From contig JAJEKV010000020.1 of NCBI GenBank assembly GCA_021234155.1, positions 1,188,938 to 1,252,937 on the forward strand: a stretch of 64,000 nt of DNA, written 5' to 3'. A program made the translations under genes and the position numbers. This document shows, in pieces, positions 24,303 through 38,254 of this stretch. Position 1 is the first letter of the stretch. Each line of letters starts with the position of its first letter. The DNA is from Isoetes taiwanensis (taxonomy: Eukaryota > Streptophyta > Lycopodiopsida > Isoetales > Isoetaceae). The notes below the pieces were generated by a model, which was given only the letters and a program-made list of their open reading frames with translations, had not been told where the DNA came from and searched no databases.

Positions 24303-26640
24303 ATGCTAGTAGAAGGAAGGAAGGAAGGAAGGAAGTTTATTTTAACGTCCACGGAGGCCAGAGGCCTATGAGACTGCAGACATGCAGAGAAAACGTGCAA
24401 AAAGCCAAAACCCCAACACCGAAAAACAAACAATGTAATCAGACAAGAGAACCCTACTACCGGGATGAAAAAACCCCCACTTGGGAGGAAAAACCCTAAC
24501 AGTAGGCTCTTAAATACCATGCCCCAGAAGAGCAAGTCTAACGGCCAAAATCTGCAGGATGTAAGCTCGGTCAGGCTACCGAGGTGATGCGAATAATCGA
24601 TGTAGCGGCATGTCGAGCATCTAAGATCGGTGTGCCTTTGCTTCGGACATGGGCATATCTTTGGGCAAATCACCGAGGGCATGGTGCTCATCCTCTATCA
24701 CGTGCATCTCACAACACCGACATATCCTCTCCTCCCAGGGGATCCCGTGCCGCCATTCACCCCCCAAATGACTGTTTCAATTACGAGGTAATGGGAACCC
24801 GTCCTTATGTCGCGAATAGCTCTCCGTTTCTTCACGTAGATGTGTGCTTTCAATTACCGACATGGGGTCCATGCTCAAGGCGGGATTAATCTGAGTGTGA
24901 TAGTGCTCGTCTTGGGCTTTGCAAGAGTAGAGGCATCCCGCGGGGTGGCGGCATAGCCCGCATCCAATTGCCCATTCTCAAGGCCGAGAATGGCGCCCGG
25001 TCTGCCGCCATCCGTTGGTAATCCATAGACCACCTCCTAAACCATCCCTTATAGTGCTTGTGCCATACCCTCTTCAGCCAACCGGGGCCTGCGTTAACAA
25101 CCACGGCTGTGGGGGGCAAGCGATGCTCATCCATCCCATCCACCTTATGGAAGCAAGTAAGATGCTGCGCATAGCGTAATGCTATAAAGGCGAAACCCCG
25201 TCTCATACAACAAAATCGATGCGATGCGGTGTCCTTCACTCCCAAGCTATATTCAAGAAAGCTTTACGCACCCTTTTCAACCTATCCCACGTATTTTTTG
25301 CTAACTAATCTGGGCCCCAAACCTCCACCGCGATATAGCAGCACCGCTCGACCAAAGCCCTAAACAGGTGTGCTCTCCTCGCTCAGATCCACAGATCTAT
25401 CCTAAGAACACGCTTTTTAATTTGCATATAAAGCCTTCCAACCAGCCGGCTCTCCTCTCCACACACTCATCCCACAAATGTTAGTAGTGAAATCAATTCC
25501 CGGATACTTGAAGCTCGCACCATCTCCACTTCACCCCCTCGTAATATAACTCCGGGATAGGGTGTTGCGAGGATGGGGATCGCGAAAGCTTAGTTTTGTG
25601 CAAGTTCACCGTCATTCCCCGTTGCCCCATAGAACCCACCGAGGGCATCCAAATGTTTCCGCATACTCGCCGTGTGGGCTAGCAAAGCTACATCATCCGC
25701 GATACGATGGCGGCTCACGGAGGTCGCATCCGGTTAATTGCACCCCGGCTCCCCCATGGTGCCGCATCCACGTCTCCAAGCTATCAATGTACAACCCAAA
25801 AGCATTGGAGACAACGGGCAGCCCCGCTTAACTCCCATAGTGCTAGCTACCCGCCGATCTTCATAAGGCAAAGGCGGCAAAGATAAATCCCATCATAAAG
25901 CTAGTGCACCACATTCTGCAGAACTCTGTGGAACTCGCAATTCTTGCAACCTCGCCACAAAGATGTCTCTGGGATGGTATCATATGCGCCCTTAAAATCT
26001 ACAAAGCGGCAATACAAGTCACGTCGTCATTCCGGCTTGCCTCCATCAACACTCTCAAAGTGAAGATATGGTCGGGCCGTGGAGTGAGGTGGCTTAAAGC
26101 CCCCCTGGCCAATTGCCCGCACCCCCTCCTCCTCGGCCCACTTAGTGAGTTTCTTCTCCACCACCCCCGCCAAGAGCTTTGCAAACAACGAAGCTTACCA
26201 TAATCATCCCAGAATTATTTGGCTCATCCAGAGTATTACCGGGTTTATGAACAGGGAACAACCTTACTAACCATCCACTCACGGGGAGCCCCTCGCCGAG
26301 CACGGTTAATGATCACCGTCGGGGGCCCTACCACGATGGGCCACCCCATTTCAACAAATTGGCTGCGGCCCCACAGAATCCTTTGCCTTGCCATTCGCCC
26401 GGATGCCCGAGACCCTTGATGGACATCCTCCCGCGTGAGCCGCAAAGACCTCTCCTACGATCCGGGACCACGGCATTAGCTCACGGAGGGTCATATAACT
26501 CCTGCAAGTGGTGCATCCATTGCTCCACACTTACATTACCAGCCACCTGGCGCTTCTTGTATAACACCTTACGCCTGGATGCTATGATCGTAGGTTATAC
26601 TCGTGATGGTATCTTTGATTAAGGCAAACAAGGTTATCTT
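24303..26640 (-). mobile_element. LINE copy B, 5'-truncated, inactive
   Basis: Same family and orientation as the copy at 14206, co-linear over nearly its whole length. The minus strand ends in GGCCTCCGTGGACGTTAAAA and an expanded TTCC tail (plus-strand GGAAGG run at 24313-24335). RT fragments include IADDVALLA near 25700 and KVVPCS near 26260. Many small indels disrupt every frame. It extends slightly further 5' than copy A and stops near 26640, just before a Helitron 3' end. Confidence 0.85.
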
Positions 26641-26651
26641 TTTAAATATTA

Positions 26652-29600
26652 CTAGAAACGCGTGCCCAGCGATGCCGGGCATTAGTCATGGACGTGTGGG
26701 ATTAGAATTAATCATGGACATATGGGGCTAGGGTTATATTTTGCAGGCCAATGTGATCAAGATGAATGGAATGCTAAGAGATGGAGGGTGCTGGACATGG
26801 TTATCTTGGAATATATTTAATAGAGTGTGTAGATAAGACAGAGTGCATAATGTAATTGGGTAGTTGGCGAAATTGTAATGTAAATTAAGTATACTATGTG
26901 CAATTTAAATTTTAAAATCATAAATTTGATGATATTGTCCTAAACTTTGTGGCATGACATATTTGAGCATTGATTTGCAGAATATTCTTATATTTATGCC
27001 AGATCAAGGGCTAATGAATTTCTGGTGAAAATTTGATGTGCACATTCCAATGGTGCAAATATGGACAATTAAACACCACACAAAAACATCATATTCACAA
27101 TCCAAAAACATGATATTTTATCTCCACAAACTAAAAAAGGCCTGAACGTCTGTCACGTAGCAACCACAAATGCCAGAAGCTCTGGTCAGTAGTAAGCGAG
27201 GCCAGAGGAGTCGAACCTCGAGGCCGCCAACGACCTCATCAAAGCCTCAAATTTCTCCTTGACCCTCTAAACTAAGCCGAAATGCTAAACCAAAAGCGCA
27301 TAGTTTGGATACAACCTGGTTGCTTTTGTCGATGTCATTGTTATGATAAACACATCACCAGTTTTGTAGATACCATCGTGCACTATTTTTAAATATGTTA
27401 AATGTGTGGTGATGCAAATACTTTAATTGGCTCACTTTTTGGATGCAAACATGACATTTTGAAATATGCCTGAACTTGTTCTAGCTCATGGGCCACAAAG
27501 AAAGAAACCTGATAGAATGTGCTTGAGCTTCTTGAAGACTAATATTGGCCTGACATCTGCAAGAATCGAAATGTGCATACAAAAGAATCCAATCACAATC
27601 ATATCCACCCCTTGAAGAACCTTTGCACAAAATTCATATCTTCCAAATGGATATGCTGGACACATTTGACAGTAAAAAGTTCATGTAATGCAAACTTTTA
27701 TTGTACAGGCATGCAGATGTTCTATATTAGCTGAAAACTTGGATATGCCCTAACTTGTGTAAACAACAAACATTAATTGATTGTCAGATCCAGACATACC
27801 ACCTACTTCATCTATATAATTCCTACTTCATCTTCTTTCAGCAAACAATTTACCTGTAACCCAGAATACAGCAAGAACAGAGCGTCGTGTCCAAAGGAAA
27901 AATGATCAATTATATCTTGCACAAAACTTGCTGCATAAACAACAACAGAAAATATGCCATTGTTATTTCAAAAACAGAAAAATATGCCATTGTTATTTCA
28001 AAACAGCAACAGAAAATAGGTTCATTCTCCATACAACTTGCAAAAGTTAAAATGAAGAAGGATAAACTACCTAAAAACATGTATTATGGATGGTATAGAC
28101 ATATATAAAAAAAACTATTTTGAATGATGTCCCTATAATGTTTCGCTGAAAATTTCTAATTCTTAATCTCTCAAGGACACTACTTTGGCCAAGTATGTTT
28201 CTTTTACTATTATGTTATTATTACAAATAAAAGTGTTCTGCAAAATGGTTCGTATCTGTAATTCTGAGCACAAAAATATGTCCAAGACATGTAAGATGTC
28301 ATAACAATGGCAAGCCAGATTAGAAGTATTAGACTAAATCTAGAAAAAAGGAGTACCTTGCAAGATATATTAAAAAATTAAAAATTCAAGTCTAGCCAAG
28401 CAATAGACGTGCACATAAGCTAGACAAACATGTCAAATCAGAAATAGGATAGCAATACCAATAAATAGACAAATATATTGCAAGAACAGCCCTGTAAACT
28501 GAATGCAGCAATGCCATATGATAAAGGCCCCAGGGTTTGCCTCAACCATGTGCTCTTGGGACTGCAGATTGTGCCTGTAAATACACAGTTAAGAGAAGGC
28601 AAAGGCAAAAAACTTGAAAATCAACCCTAAAGGAAAAAAAAGACTTACATGAAGCTCCAGCCTGCTATCTAGGCGCTAACAACCAGGACGCTAACAATCT
28701 GGAGAGGCATCTGAATGCAAATTTGAACTGAGAAATCAATAAGAAATCATTAAATGAAAACATAGCATGGAGCAAATAAGACTATAAACGCGCAGATCAG
28801 ACATTAGAAAGAGAGATTTATTTAGATACATTTATAGACCTCGCAGAAATCCAAACAGCAAGAAATAGATGTCATGAGCCTGATTAACTCAACCTTGAAC
28901 TATAAAGTTCTCCTGCATCAACAAATCACAGCACATACTGCCTATCACAAAGAGGTGTGCTAAAATAAATCCTTCCATGTTTTACTCAAGACTATAAACG
29001 TGCACCTCCAGATAGATAAGATGAGGAATTCAACTGCTGAATCAACAAAATCACATGCAATGCTCAAAATCTGAAAATAAAATGAATAGAAAACTATGAA
29101 GATGCAGGGCTAGAAACAACCCTGCTGCAATGGGACGACGAAGAAACAAAAGACACAGAAGATGTTGTGTAGTTCTTTGTGGTGCTAATTCACAATCCAT
29201 ATGTCCACTGCTCAATATCCATGCAGAATGCACGATATTATGCCCAATATCCAGAGTATCAGAAAATAGAGCTCATGTTCTCATAGAAAGTACTAAATAT
29301 GTACCTGAAAGTAAAAGGAATTACATGTTCAGCAGCAAAGTTAAGCATCCATCACGATTATGCATAAACTAATTAAACCTGAAAAAGGTAAGAAAGCAAA
29401 CCTTCAACAGCAAAAACACTTTGGGCATTAGTCAAGCAAATGCAAACAGGCTGGATTGGCTGCCGAATAAAGGATTTGAGATATGCACTCAAAAAGATTC
29501 TTAAACAGCAAATAGATTCTTAAACAAATAGCAAGCAAATAGATTCTTAAACAGCTCTGTGCGCCTGTTTGCAAAGGAGGCAAGTGGGCTGATGTTGCCG

Positions 29601-31561
29601 AAAGCAATGAAGGAATCAGAAGCATTCTAGCTGATGCATTCGCTCTTGAAAGATTTAAAAGGACATCCATGTCAGTGATTGTTTAGGCACAGACATGCTC
29701 GGTATAATAACTGCATCAAAGGTATAAAACAGTTTCTAAATGCAGATGGAGTTGAAGAATAATAGTTTTTTCTCTTTGTCCTAGCACACCAGTTTGAAGA
29801 CTCAAAAAACTGGCAAATCAATTTCAACAAAAAATACGCTGGAGTTCGAACTGCGCCCAAGCAAATCGAAGCTTTTAGAAAATGTAAATCAGATAAAATG
29901 CAATAAAAACATAACAACAAAGGAAACAGAGATATTGGGTTTGTACCTGAACAAAAATTGGCAAGGAGGAGCCGATTGATGCAGATCTGGCGCCATAATG
30001 GATCTGGAAAAATCGTGGAAAAAAAGGATCTGGAAAATGCAGGTCTGAGATACCCATCAGAGGTAACGGCAAGCCAAAATGCCACATCACCGCCCAGTGC
30101 AAGGAAAAAAATGGTATGCAAGTTCAGTCAGCCATATCGGGATGGTAGAAAAGAAATCGATATGCAAGTTCTGTCCACCATAACCAAGCACCAATGCTAC
30201 TGCGTAGTAACCAAAAATCCAGTTGCTGCATGCAATAAACCTGCCAGGGGGTCTCCAGAATCGAATGTCTGGCTGCAAAAGCTTTAAAAAATGGAGATAT
30301 GGAGCTCCCCATTGAAGCTTTTGTGTCCGATATAAACCGAGGAAGGAAAAAATAGACGGATTAATCTGAAGGCCCCATAATTATTTGCCGGCATCATTTG
30401 CTACTGCCATGATAGCCGTTTGAGAAAGAAAAAGAGCATTAGAGAATAGTAAACGTTGGAGTGAGAGTGAAGTTTGGCCAGAAAACCAAGACCATCGCCG
30501 GAAAACTATTTTCATTCTTACTCTGTTCCTGTGGAACCAATATCAGATTATAAGGGAAAGAGGATTATATATCGAAGCAGAGGATATCAAAGAAGCCAAT
30601 AACACAGTTTGACGAACCAGAGATAAACTAAGAACCTGTTACAGATGAAAAAAAATTACAATGAAGAACCTGTTTTTACAGTGGCCATAACATTAAGAGC
30701 CAGGGGAAAGAAAGATTTACAGGGAAAGAGCTATGGATCGAAGCAGAGAATACAAAAAAAAGCTGTTTTTACATATTACATTTACCTTTTACAATGGCTT
30801 CAATCTCGTCTCCAACTTCTGTTTTAGTTCAAATATCAATAAGCACTTCTGTAAATCTTCGAATAAAAAACCCCAGCTGGAAAGTAAGCGGAGACATGCT
30901 CTTACCATTGCTCGCCTTAGTTTGCCATTTGCCGGAATAGTCGTTCGTAATAGTCCTCTGTGCCATCACTAAGGTTAAAGCGGAACTGCCATTGCCAGTA
31001 TAATGTCGTAGCTGGAACTTGAAAATCATGGAAGCTCAATCCACAACAGAATGGTTAAGCCAGATGTAAAACTTTACCTATGATGAACGCCAGCTTCTGC
31101 CATAGCCAGAAGCGTCAAAATAGAAGAGCTTCTGCCATAGCCGGGAGTGCCAAAATAGAAGGCAGAGAGGAGGAGTATGCAAATTCGTGGAGGTGGGAGC
31201 ATCGAAAGACCTGATCCATTTTCAAAAACTGGCAATTAATGTTACCAGCTGCGTTCCGCAAGAGCAGGTGCAAGCGGGAAGGGAACGCCGTATGCGGAGT
31301 AAGATGCGGCGTTCCTCTGGCACGGAACCCAACCCACTCCTAAAATAAAAAAGAAGATAAGTGTATGTACTCGAGTAGATTTGATATCAGGTTGAAATTG
31401 CATTTGAGACAACCCCAGATTACTTAAACAGCTAGAACAATAAAGAAGGCGAAGACTTGAGCAGAAAAAGCGCAAAGCGCTTATCAAATCTAGTGAGATT
31501 GAATGAGTTGCCCATTATAGGGACACAAGGGAAGACCCAATGAGCTCACTTTATTACTTAG
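26652..31561 (-). mobile_element. Probable non-autonomous Helitron, about 4.9 kb
   Basis: The minus-strand 3' end is well supported: CTAG next to T, preceded by the hairpin with arms GCCCAGC and GCCGGGC at 26664-26680, which matches the proven Helitron end at 43890. The 5' end is a guess: on the minus strand, at 31561, A is followed by TCTAAGTAATAAAGTGAG, similar to the proven 5' end TCTATATATAATAATAAAGG. The interior has only short frames, no Rep/helicase and no recognised gene. Where it ends is uncertain. Confidence 0.45.
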
Positions 31562-32800
31562 ATCACTTTCCAAATGAGGATGAGGAATTATAAAGTTCCA
31601 TGAATTTCTTGCATTTTTTTAGCTTCTGTAATGCCAGGGAAAACCAAATGCAGTTCTTTCCACTATAAGAGTTTCCAAGTGAAATCACATTTTTGCTTTA
31701 TTTAGAGCATGATGTAAATTTACTATAATTACCCACATGATGTTGGTGGTGATGATGTAAATTCTTTGCATGATATATAGTCGAAGCATTTGGCCATTGT
31801 GCTTCATCACATGTTAGATGTTATGGACCACTTGACATCCTTGAAGTCTTAAGTTGCTTAGCTATATGCTCATATGCAGAGTTGAGCAGAAAGGGCTCAA
31901 GAATCATAAAAGAAACTCCAATGGGATTAGAACTTGAAGCCCACTATGCCTAGCAGAAAGGGCTCAATGAATCATAGAAGAAACTCCAATGGGATTAGAA
32001 CTTGAAGCCCACTATGCCTAGTAGTCCACATCCAATCTTGCCAACTTTAGGTGCCCATTTGTGGAACCATGCACAAGCATTAATGAGGTAATTGCTCTGA
32101 GTTTTCTTTTATGCAAGATTATTCTAATGTTCTTGGGAAGTTCATGCTTTAAGATGGAATATCCAGATGACCATAAATCCATTGGAAATGGCCCTATATA
32201 AAGGACAGATTGAGTCGCCCATGCATTTGGGGCGGGCTTCCTCAAACATATGTCTCTTTGAACATCATTAAATGCTTACTTTTTTTCTCAACATGATGCA
32301 GCTTTAATGTAATGAACTATATATTCTTTACATCATTGACCCCCAAAGGAACCATTATGGTGTATAACAACCAAACATAAATATAAAAGAATGATATATT
32401 CCCTATAAGTGGAAAGAATATAGCATCATTCATTGAACATTCTAAAGTGATGCTCATGTTATTGATGATGGTTCGGAACTTTATAACCAGACCTTACCAT
32501 GCACATTACGAAAAAGCATTTTGTGGACAAGGCCAACTCATTTGGCCTTTATTGCATGCCGAAGCAAACAATGTGAGGTATGAGACTTGAGATTGTGAAC
32601 CAATCACGTGTATGAAGAGCCTACAAATACTATTATGTTTACAGAGGTGTGTTCATCTGATTGGGTAAATTGACAAAGAAATAGAAAGCCTGCATGTATT
32701 GGTTGGAACTTGTATATCTATTAAATTGTACAAAATGATGAAATACAGTGGCACTTGTAAGTATCTGAAAAAGTAGCACCAATTATATGGCTTCTCATAT
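31562..32800. repeat. Intergenic region with a 67 bp tandem duplication
   Basis: The unit starting GCAGAAAGGGCTCAA at 31886 is repeated from 31953 to about 32020 with few changes (period 67). The rest is AT-rich with no gene recognised. Confidence 0.6.
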
Positions 32801-33064
32801 CCCTTTTGTTTGGGTGCATATTCACACGGGGGGTGACTCCGGGCAACGAGAGCTGTTGGATAGGCATATTCACCCCTTATTCCTTCCTCGTTTGTGGGGT
32901 ATGGATGTATAGAATTTGTTATATTGTATAACAAGATTTGCAAAATACTATAAGATTTCAGGCAATATACTATATGGTGTTGATTTCGTACGTGCAAAAC
33001 ATAATTACAGGGGCTCTCGCTGCCCTACGTCACCCCCATGTGAATATGCACCCAAACAAAAGGG
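32801..33064. repeat. MITE-like element with about 52 bp terminal inverted repeats
   Basis: The arm 32801-32853 starts CCCTTTTGTTTGGGTGCATA and is matched in reverse complement by 33013-33064 with a few substitutions. About 160 bp of AT-rich sequence lie between. It abuts the 3' tail of the LINE at 33071. No clear target duplication is seen. Confidence 0.8.
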
Positions 33065-33720
33065 GGTTTAAGGAAGGAAGGAAGGAAGGTATCGGTCTAT
33101 GGGACCCAATACAAAAACGCAGCAAGCGGATTACACGCCTGCGGATTAAAACCCCACCGGAAGGGTTTTCGAGGGAAAAACGCGGCGCGAATCACCTGGC
33201 CGACAAACTAACATACAAAATGCGTATAACCCAAATATATATAAATATGCACCGCACTGGCAAAGGCCTAATCAACGAAAGCAGCAAAGTGGGGCAAAGG
33301 TGACCTCGCAGTCCAAGACCTCCCGAATAAATGCGACCCGTGGCACGCATCGATGGTGTGTTCATCAAAGAAATGTAAGGGCAAGTCCGCAAGGGGAGCC
33401 GATCCGCCCTGACCGACCGGACGCGGGCAACTCGAAAGTGTGAGACTCATCCTCAATGGCACCCGCTTGACAAAGACCGACAGAGAGCTCGGCCCCGGTG
33501 GGGCTCCCCAATCCACCGCTTTCGCCTCGATGCGAAGATGGTGGGCACCGTATGAATGGAGGCAATGAGTCTGCGCTTTTTCAGGGGCAGCTAGGAACGC
33601 AGGTAGAGCTGTGGGCCCCGGGCTAACACGGGGTTGATGTGCTCCTTGTAATGGGCCGTTTTGACCTGCTCTAGAGCGACGGGGTCCCAGAGCTTGCCAA
33701 GGAAACAAGCGTCTAGGTAC

Positions 33721-36178
33721 TGTTGCCCATTTTTGGCAACATAGACCAGCATCTATGTATCAAAACCTTTGTTTCATTTATATTTCCTTCAAGGAAAAGT
33801 TCCAGGCTATTGTGATCCCATCAGAGTTTGGAAGACATTTGACCAAGATTGGAAGACATTTGAGATCTCCTATTATGGCCTAGTCTTTTCCTTGAGGTAA
33901 AAAACCTTTCTAGACACATTCCTATTAGTTTAACATTTTCCTTTGATTTGAAGACCAGGCAAAGGCTATAGCAAGTTTATCAAGGAGGCACTAGACATTT
34001 TACCAAAGCTCAACCTTATGAAGCTTGCTTGAGTAGATTGAAGTCACACACATGAGGATGCTACCCTAGAAGTGAAATTTGCTCTTGTTCTAGCCTTGAA
34101 GTTTGGAAGACCCTTATAGAAGTTTGGAAGACCTTAGGCTTTGAGCAAATCTATCTTCACTAGGAGGTATGAATTGAGCCCTAGAAACAATTTGAGATAA
34201 GATCAAGTGCTACAGAGGTACCCATCTCTTCTTCATTCCATTCATCTTACATTCCCCTTTCTATATCCCAAGAGCCTTCAAAACTTTTCCTTCACCATTG
34301 TTTCCACTTTTGAGACCTTTTCTCACCATTCTACTACTTATTTTTCATTGATCTCACCTTCATTTGAGAATTGTCCCCTAGTGATCTTGAAAACCTTCAA
34401 AGGCAAGAAAGCTTTTTTTTCATTCTCACTTCATCTTCCTAAACCCTAGTATAGCCTATTTACACCCTTTTCCCATCTTTTTCCTATGACTTTTTCACCA
34501 TCCCTATGTTGCAATATTCATTGACCATGGGTCAAAAGGGACCAAAATTCAAATGTTTCAGTTTGACCTAGCAACCCTCTAGATGGAAAGCTTGGAAAAA
34601 AAGAGCTAACTTGGTCTTTTAAAATTCAAAAAAAACCCTTGGGAAGACCTTCAAAATTGGATTCTTGGGATGCGTGCCAAAAAAATAAAAAAAAAAAAAA
34701 CCTATTCTAGCCTATCTACCCTATCTATTTCTGCATAGTTCCAGGTCACCCCCCCCATTTTTCCACGCGGCGTGGGCGTGGGGGGCGGATTACACGGGTG
34801 GGTGTCCCCTCTGGGTGGCGCAAATTTAATAGTGGGCCCAAGATTATTCCTTATATACGAGGAGCCTCCGAACCACTTCGGCCTGTGGGATATATCACCC
34901 TTAAGAATTTTTGATGAACCCTAAGAAATAGGGGAACCTGCTAAAACCGGCCAATTCGTGCCTAAATTTGATTGTATCCCGCCAATTTCCGCCCAAAATA
35001 AGCTCCTAAACCTTTTTCGAAAACAGGGGATCCTTTGTGGCACTTGATTTGATAGAAATTGCTCAATTTGGGCCTTAAATCACTCGGCCGAGCTAGTTTT
35101 GTGGAAAAAACAGTTCTTAAACCAACATTCCAGATCAAATCGATACGTCCCCTCAGAGATAGACCTCTGTGATCTTGGCGCACTGTTATTACCTTGATCT
35201 GCTCTATTCAGATTTTGCTCTGTTCTGCTCGAAATTGAATGATATGACCCGGTGTGACTTGTTCGACATTGAAGCACTTCAATTACAACTCGAATAATCA
35301 TTTCATTTAGCTTCACTGGTAGGTCTGAGATTCTCTAAAGGCTCAGACAGACCTGGAATTTGCCCTCAAGCACTATTATATCTTAAACTTTGGTAATGTC
35401 CTGATTGACACTATTAAATTTTTGTGTTACATTATTATATTATGATAATGCATAGTCTTTGCCTGGAAAATTATTGTCATCATTGTACATTCATCTTTTG
35501 TAATTCTGCATTGTTCTTTTAAAGCTAAAAACTAAAAAAGCAAAGCCAAAAATATTTATTCCAAGTTATATTCTCTTTAGGTAGTTGCATTCCATCTTCA
35601 TAAAAACATTAGAAACCTATACATTCAAAGAAAACATATAAAAGAACTTTCCTTCCATGACTGTTACAGTGTTTATGCTTTTCTCGAGGCTTTAGCTACT
35701 TACAGAGAAAAATTAAAACATCTTTTGCTATCTAAACCCTATGCACGTGATCTAGGGGCTATTCTGAAGTTGCCTGCACAGATCCCAACTCAAAATTCCT
35801 TATCAAGCTCCATCTGCAAAATTTGGCTCTCTGTTTTGGCATTGGCCAACTTTTTGACCCGACTTTGACCTAGATTTTCTCAGCCTTCCCCTATTCAAAT
35901 CAAGTCAAATCTTCACCATCAGTTTCCTCTGCTAGTTGATCATCTATACCACCAATCACATCTCAAAAATCTCACAAGGTGTGTCTGCAAGACCAATTTT
36001 TACTCTGACAGTTTTTTCAGTTTCAGGGACTCTAGTGATTTTGAAGAAACCATTATTTCAAAATGACTTTTCTCGCTTCATATGTTGAGGATTGATCACC
36101 CTAAGTGATCTGGAGGTCCTAACCAATTTGTTTGAGCTCCCTTGAGGTTAGACTAAAATTCCAGGTTTTAGGCTAACA
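33721..36178 (+). repeat. 5' LTR of the gypsy element
   Basis: TG...CA termini, 2458 bp, near-identical to 42170-43889 plus 49683-50417. It preserves the empty site of the Helitron: 'ttatattatgataatgcata' near 35440-35460. Confidence 0.95.
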
Positions 36179-36181
36179 TTT

Positions 36182-36201
36182 TGGAGGTCCTACCGAGATT
36201 T
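36182..36201 (+). promoter_or_regulatory. Primer-binding site, probably tRNA-Gln
   Basis: TGGAGGTCCTACCGAGATTT starts three bases after the LTR. Its complement ends ...GGTAGGACCTCCA, which fits the acceptor end of a plant glutamine tRNA. The tRNA identity is from memory of the family and not verified. Confidence 0.55.
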
Positions 36202-36221
36202 TCACCTGGAAGTTGAACTCC

Positions 36222-37300
36222 ATGGCGCCAAGAAAGATCACTGAGCTCACGAGCAACCCGAGGTAACAGTCAACCAGATCTAGTAGGGGTAAGCATGAAA
36301 GTGGCTACCAGTTCACAAAGAAATGTTACAAATGTTTCTCTTTGCCTTTTCCTCCACAAGCTCCTTACCAATTTGAGCTCACTATACCGTTTCTTCCCCT
36401 TGTTATGATTCTTCCATGAATGCTAACCATTTCTTGAAGAATTTTGAAGAATATTATGAGGAGCATGGAAAGAAGAAAGGTACCAGTGTTTGCCGAAGTT
36501 TATCAAATGCATGAAAGGTGATGAGGCCAGATCCCGGTTGGATTTCGAATCATCAATAGGTACTAAGTGGGATGAATTGGAACAAAGGTTTCTCCAAGGT
36601 TTGGTAAGACTACTTCACCCCAGGACCTTGTTTTTGAGCTCAATTCCTTTTCTATTAAATCTGTGAAAGTGTGAAACAAAGATGTGGAAAGATTTAACTC
36701 TTATTTGTTGGTGTGTAATAGGAACCATGTTTCCCACCCAACTTTGCATCCGGTTGCTTCCTTTATCGAGGGTTTGATGTCCGTGCCTAAGATTTATAGA
36801 AAGTTATTAAAACTTCAAAAGTTTGGTGAGCTAGATTCAATCCATAAGACATTTGTAAAGGTCGTAGATTTAGTAGAAATGCTAAGTTATCTCACCTGAT
36901 GATGAAATCGAGATCCATTCTACCCTCCTCATCATGATAATCGGCACGAGTCACACTATGCTAATGCTGCCCCTCGTATATGCGCTTCGTAAGGAAAGAA
37001 GAAGCCAAAAGTCGAAGAGCTAGACCCTCGTGTTTCAGTAAATGAAATCGAGATAAGTAAGGTATCCAAGCTCTCTTAGAAGTTACCAAACAACTCATGG
37101 ATTTAAAAAATAGTAATAATGCTCCTTCTTCTAGCTCTTGCCATACCCGAATGCACAAACCGTGGTAAACCCTATCATAGGGCTGAAAATTGCTTTGCAA
37201 GATCTTGTCCTAAATGCCACAAAAGGGGCCATTTTGGTAGAGAATGTCATGTTTGTTCTTTTGCAAAGAGATAGGTCATGAAGAAAAGTTCTGCAGTGTC
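36222..37300 (+). pseudogene. gag of the gypsy element, interrupted
   Basis: An ATG at 36222 (MAPRKITELTSNPR, then stop) may be the original start. Capsid-like frames follow: MKGDEARSRLDF and WDELEQRF near 36510-36600, then 36684-36899 with DVERFNSYLL and EGLMSVPKIYRKLL. A zinc-knuckle array is at about 37150-37300: CPKCHKRGHFGREC is a complete CCHC knuckle. One knuckle upstream has lost its second cysteine (CTNRGKPYHRAENC), and one downstream (FCKEIGHEEKFC) is in a shifted frame. Several stops and frameshifts separate these parts. Confidence 0.75.
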
Positions 37301-37689
37301 AAGAATTACCTTGCAAAGCAAGAAAAAGGTAAACAGGTGTCCAATATTAGTTTTATTGAGACTTGTGCAAAAGAACAAGAAGAACAAGATGTTATGGTTG
37401 TGCAAACACGTGCTAGGCTCCATTCAGTGTACATCCGCAAGTTCTCGTCCCCACCAATTGTAGCTCCTAAGGTAACATTTCAGCCAAATCCTCGTGGATA
37501 TAGCTCCTCCCCCATGCTCAAAGGTATAAACGTAAAGATTCTCGAGCTTGATGAATTTGAATTGCTTATGAAAAACTCCAAGGTTACTGTAGACTTACTA
37601 ACTTTATTAAGGATTGCACCATCATACAGGGAAAAGCTCATCAAGAATACCCAAAATGTTGAAGAAATTGCTGCAGAAACTTGCAACAA

Positions 37690-38110
37690 CATTTCAGAGC
37701 CTTACCCCGAGCACACCGAAGATCCGGTGCTTTTATTTGTAGTGCTACTATAGGTACCTCCCATTTAGATAAGGTTTTGTTGGATGGAGGTTCCTCCTTA
37801 AATGTCATGCCTTATCATGTTATGAAAACACCAATCTCAAAGTAGAAGACAACACTTCTATTGTTCTAAAATCCTTTTCCAATGCTAAGGTAGTACCAAA
37901 GGGAGTGGTGAGAAATGTGTCCTGCGTTATCTGGGGGAATCATTGTCTTAGCTACATTTGTAGTTGTTGATTTTGAGAATGTTAATCATGCTAACATCTA
38001 TGATTTATTATTGGGAAGAAGGTGGATGAAAAACAAAGAGATGCTAGGCCTATATGGTCCGAAGGTATTTGCACTATTTCAAATGGAGCAACTTCCATTA
38101 AACCGGTAAA
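37690..38110 (+). pseudogene. Retroviral-type aspartic protease of the gypsy element, interrupted
   Basis: SHLDKVLLDGGSSLNVMPYHV (37760-37825, split here as LLDGGSS plus flanks) matches the active-site region of gypsy proteases with D-G-G in place of the usual D-S/T-G. IYDLLLGRRWM near 38000 is the second conserved block. Stops lie between the two blocks. It follows a gag-linker frame that ends at 37753. Confidence 0.75.
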
Positions 38111-38254
38111 CCAAACCCACCCTTCGCTAACATTAGATTCATAGATGTGGATATTTTGCGGAAGAAGAGTTAGGAGTTTACTGCTTTAGGTCTAGATGTT
38201 GATATAAATGCGTATATCAACTTTGCTCATGTAGAGTTCCCCGATCCAAAAGAA

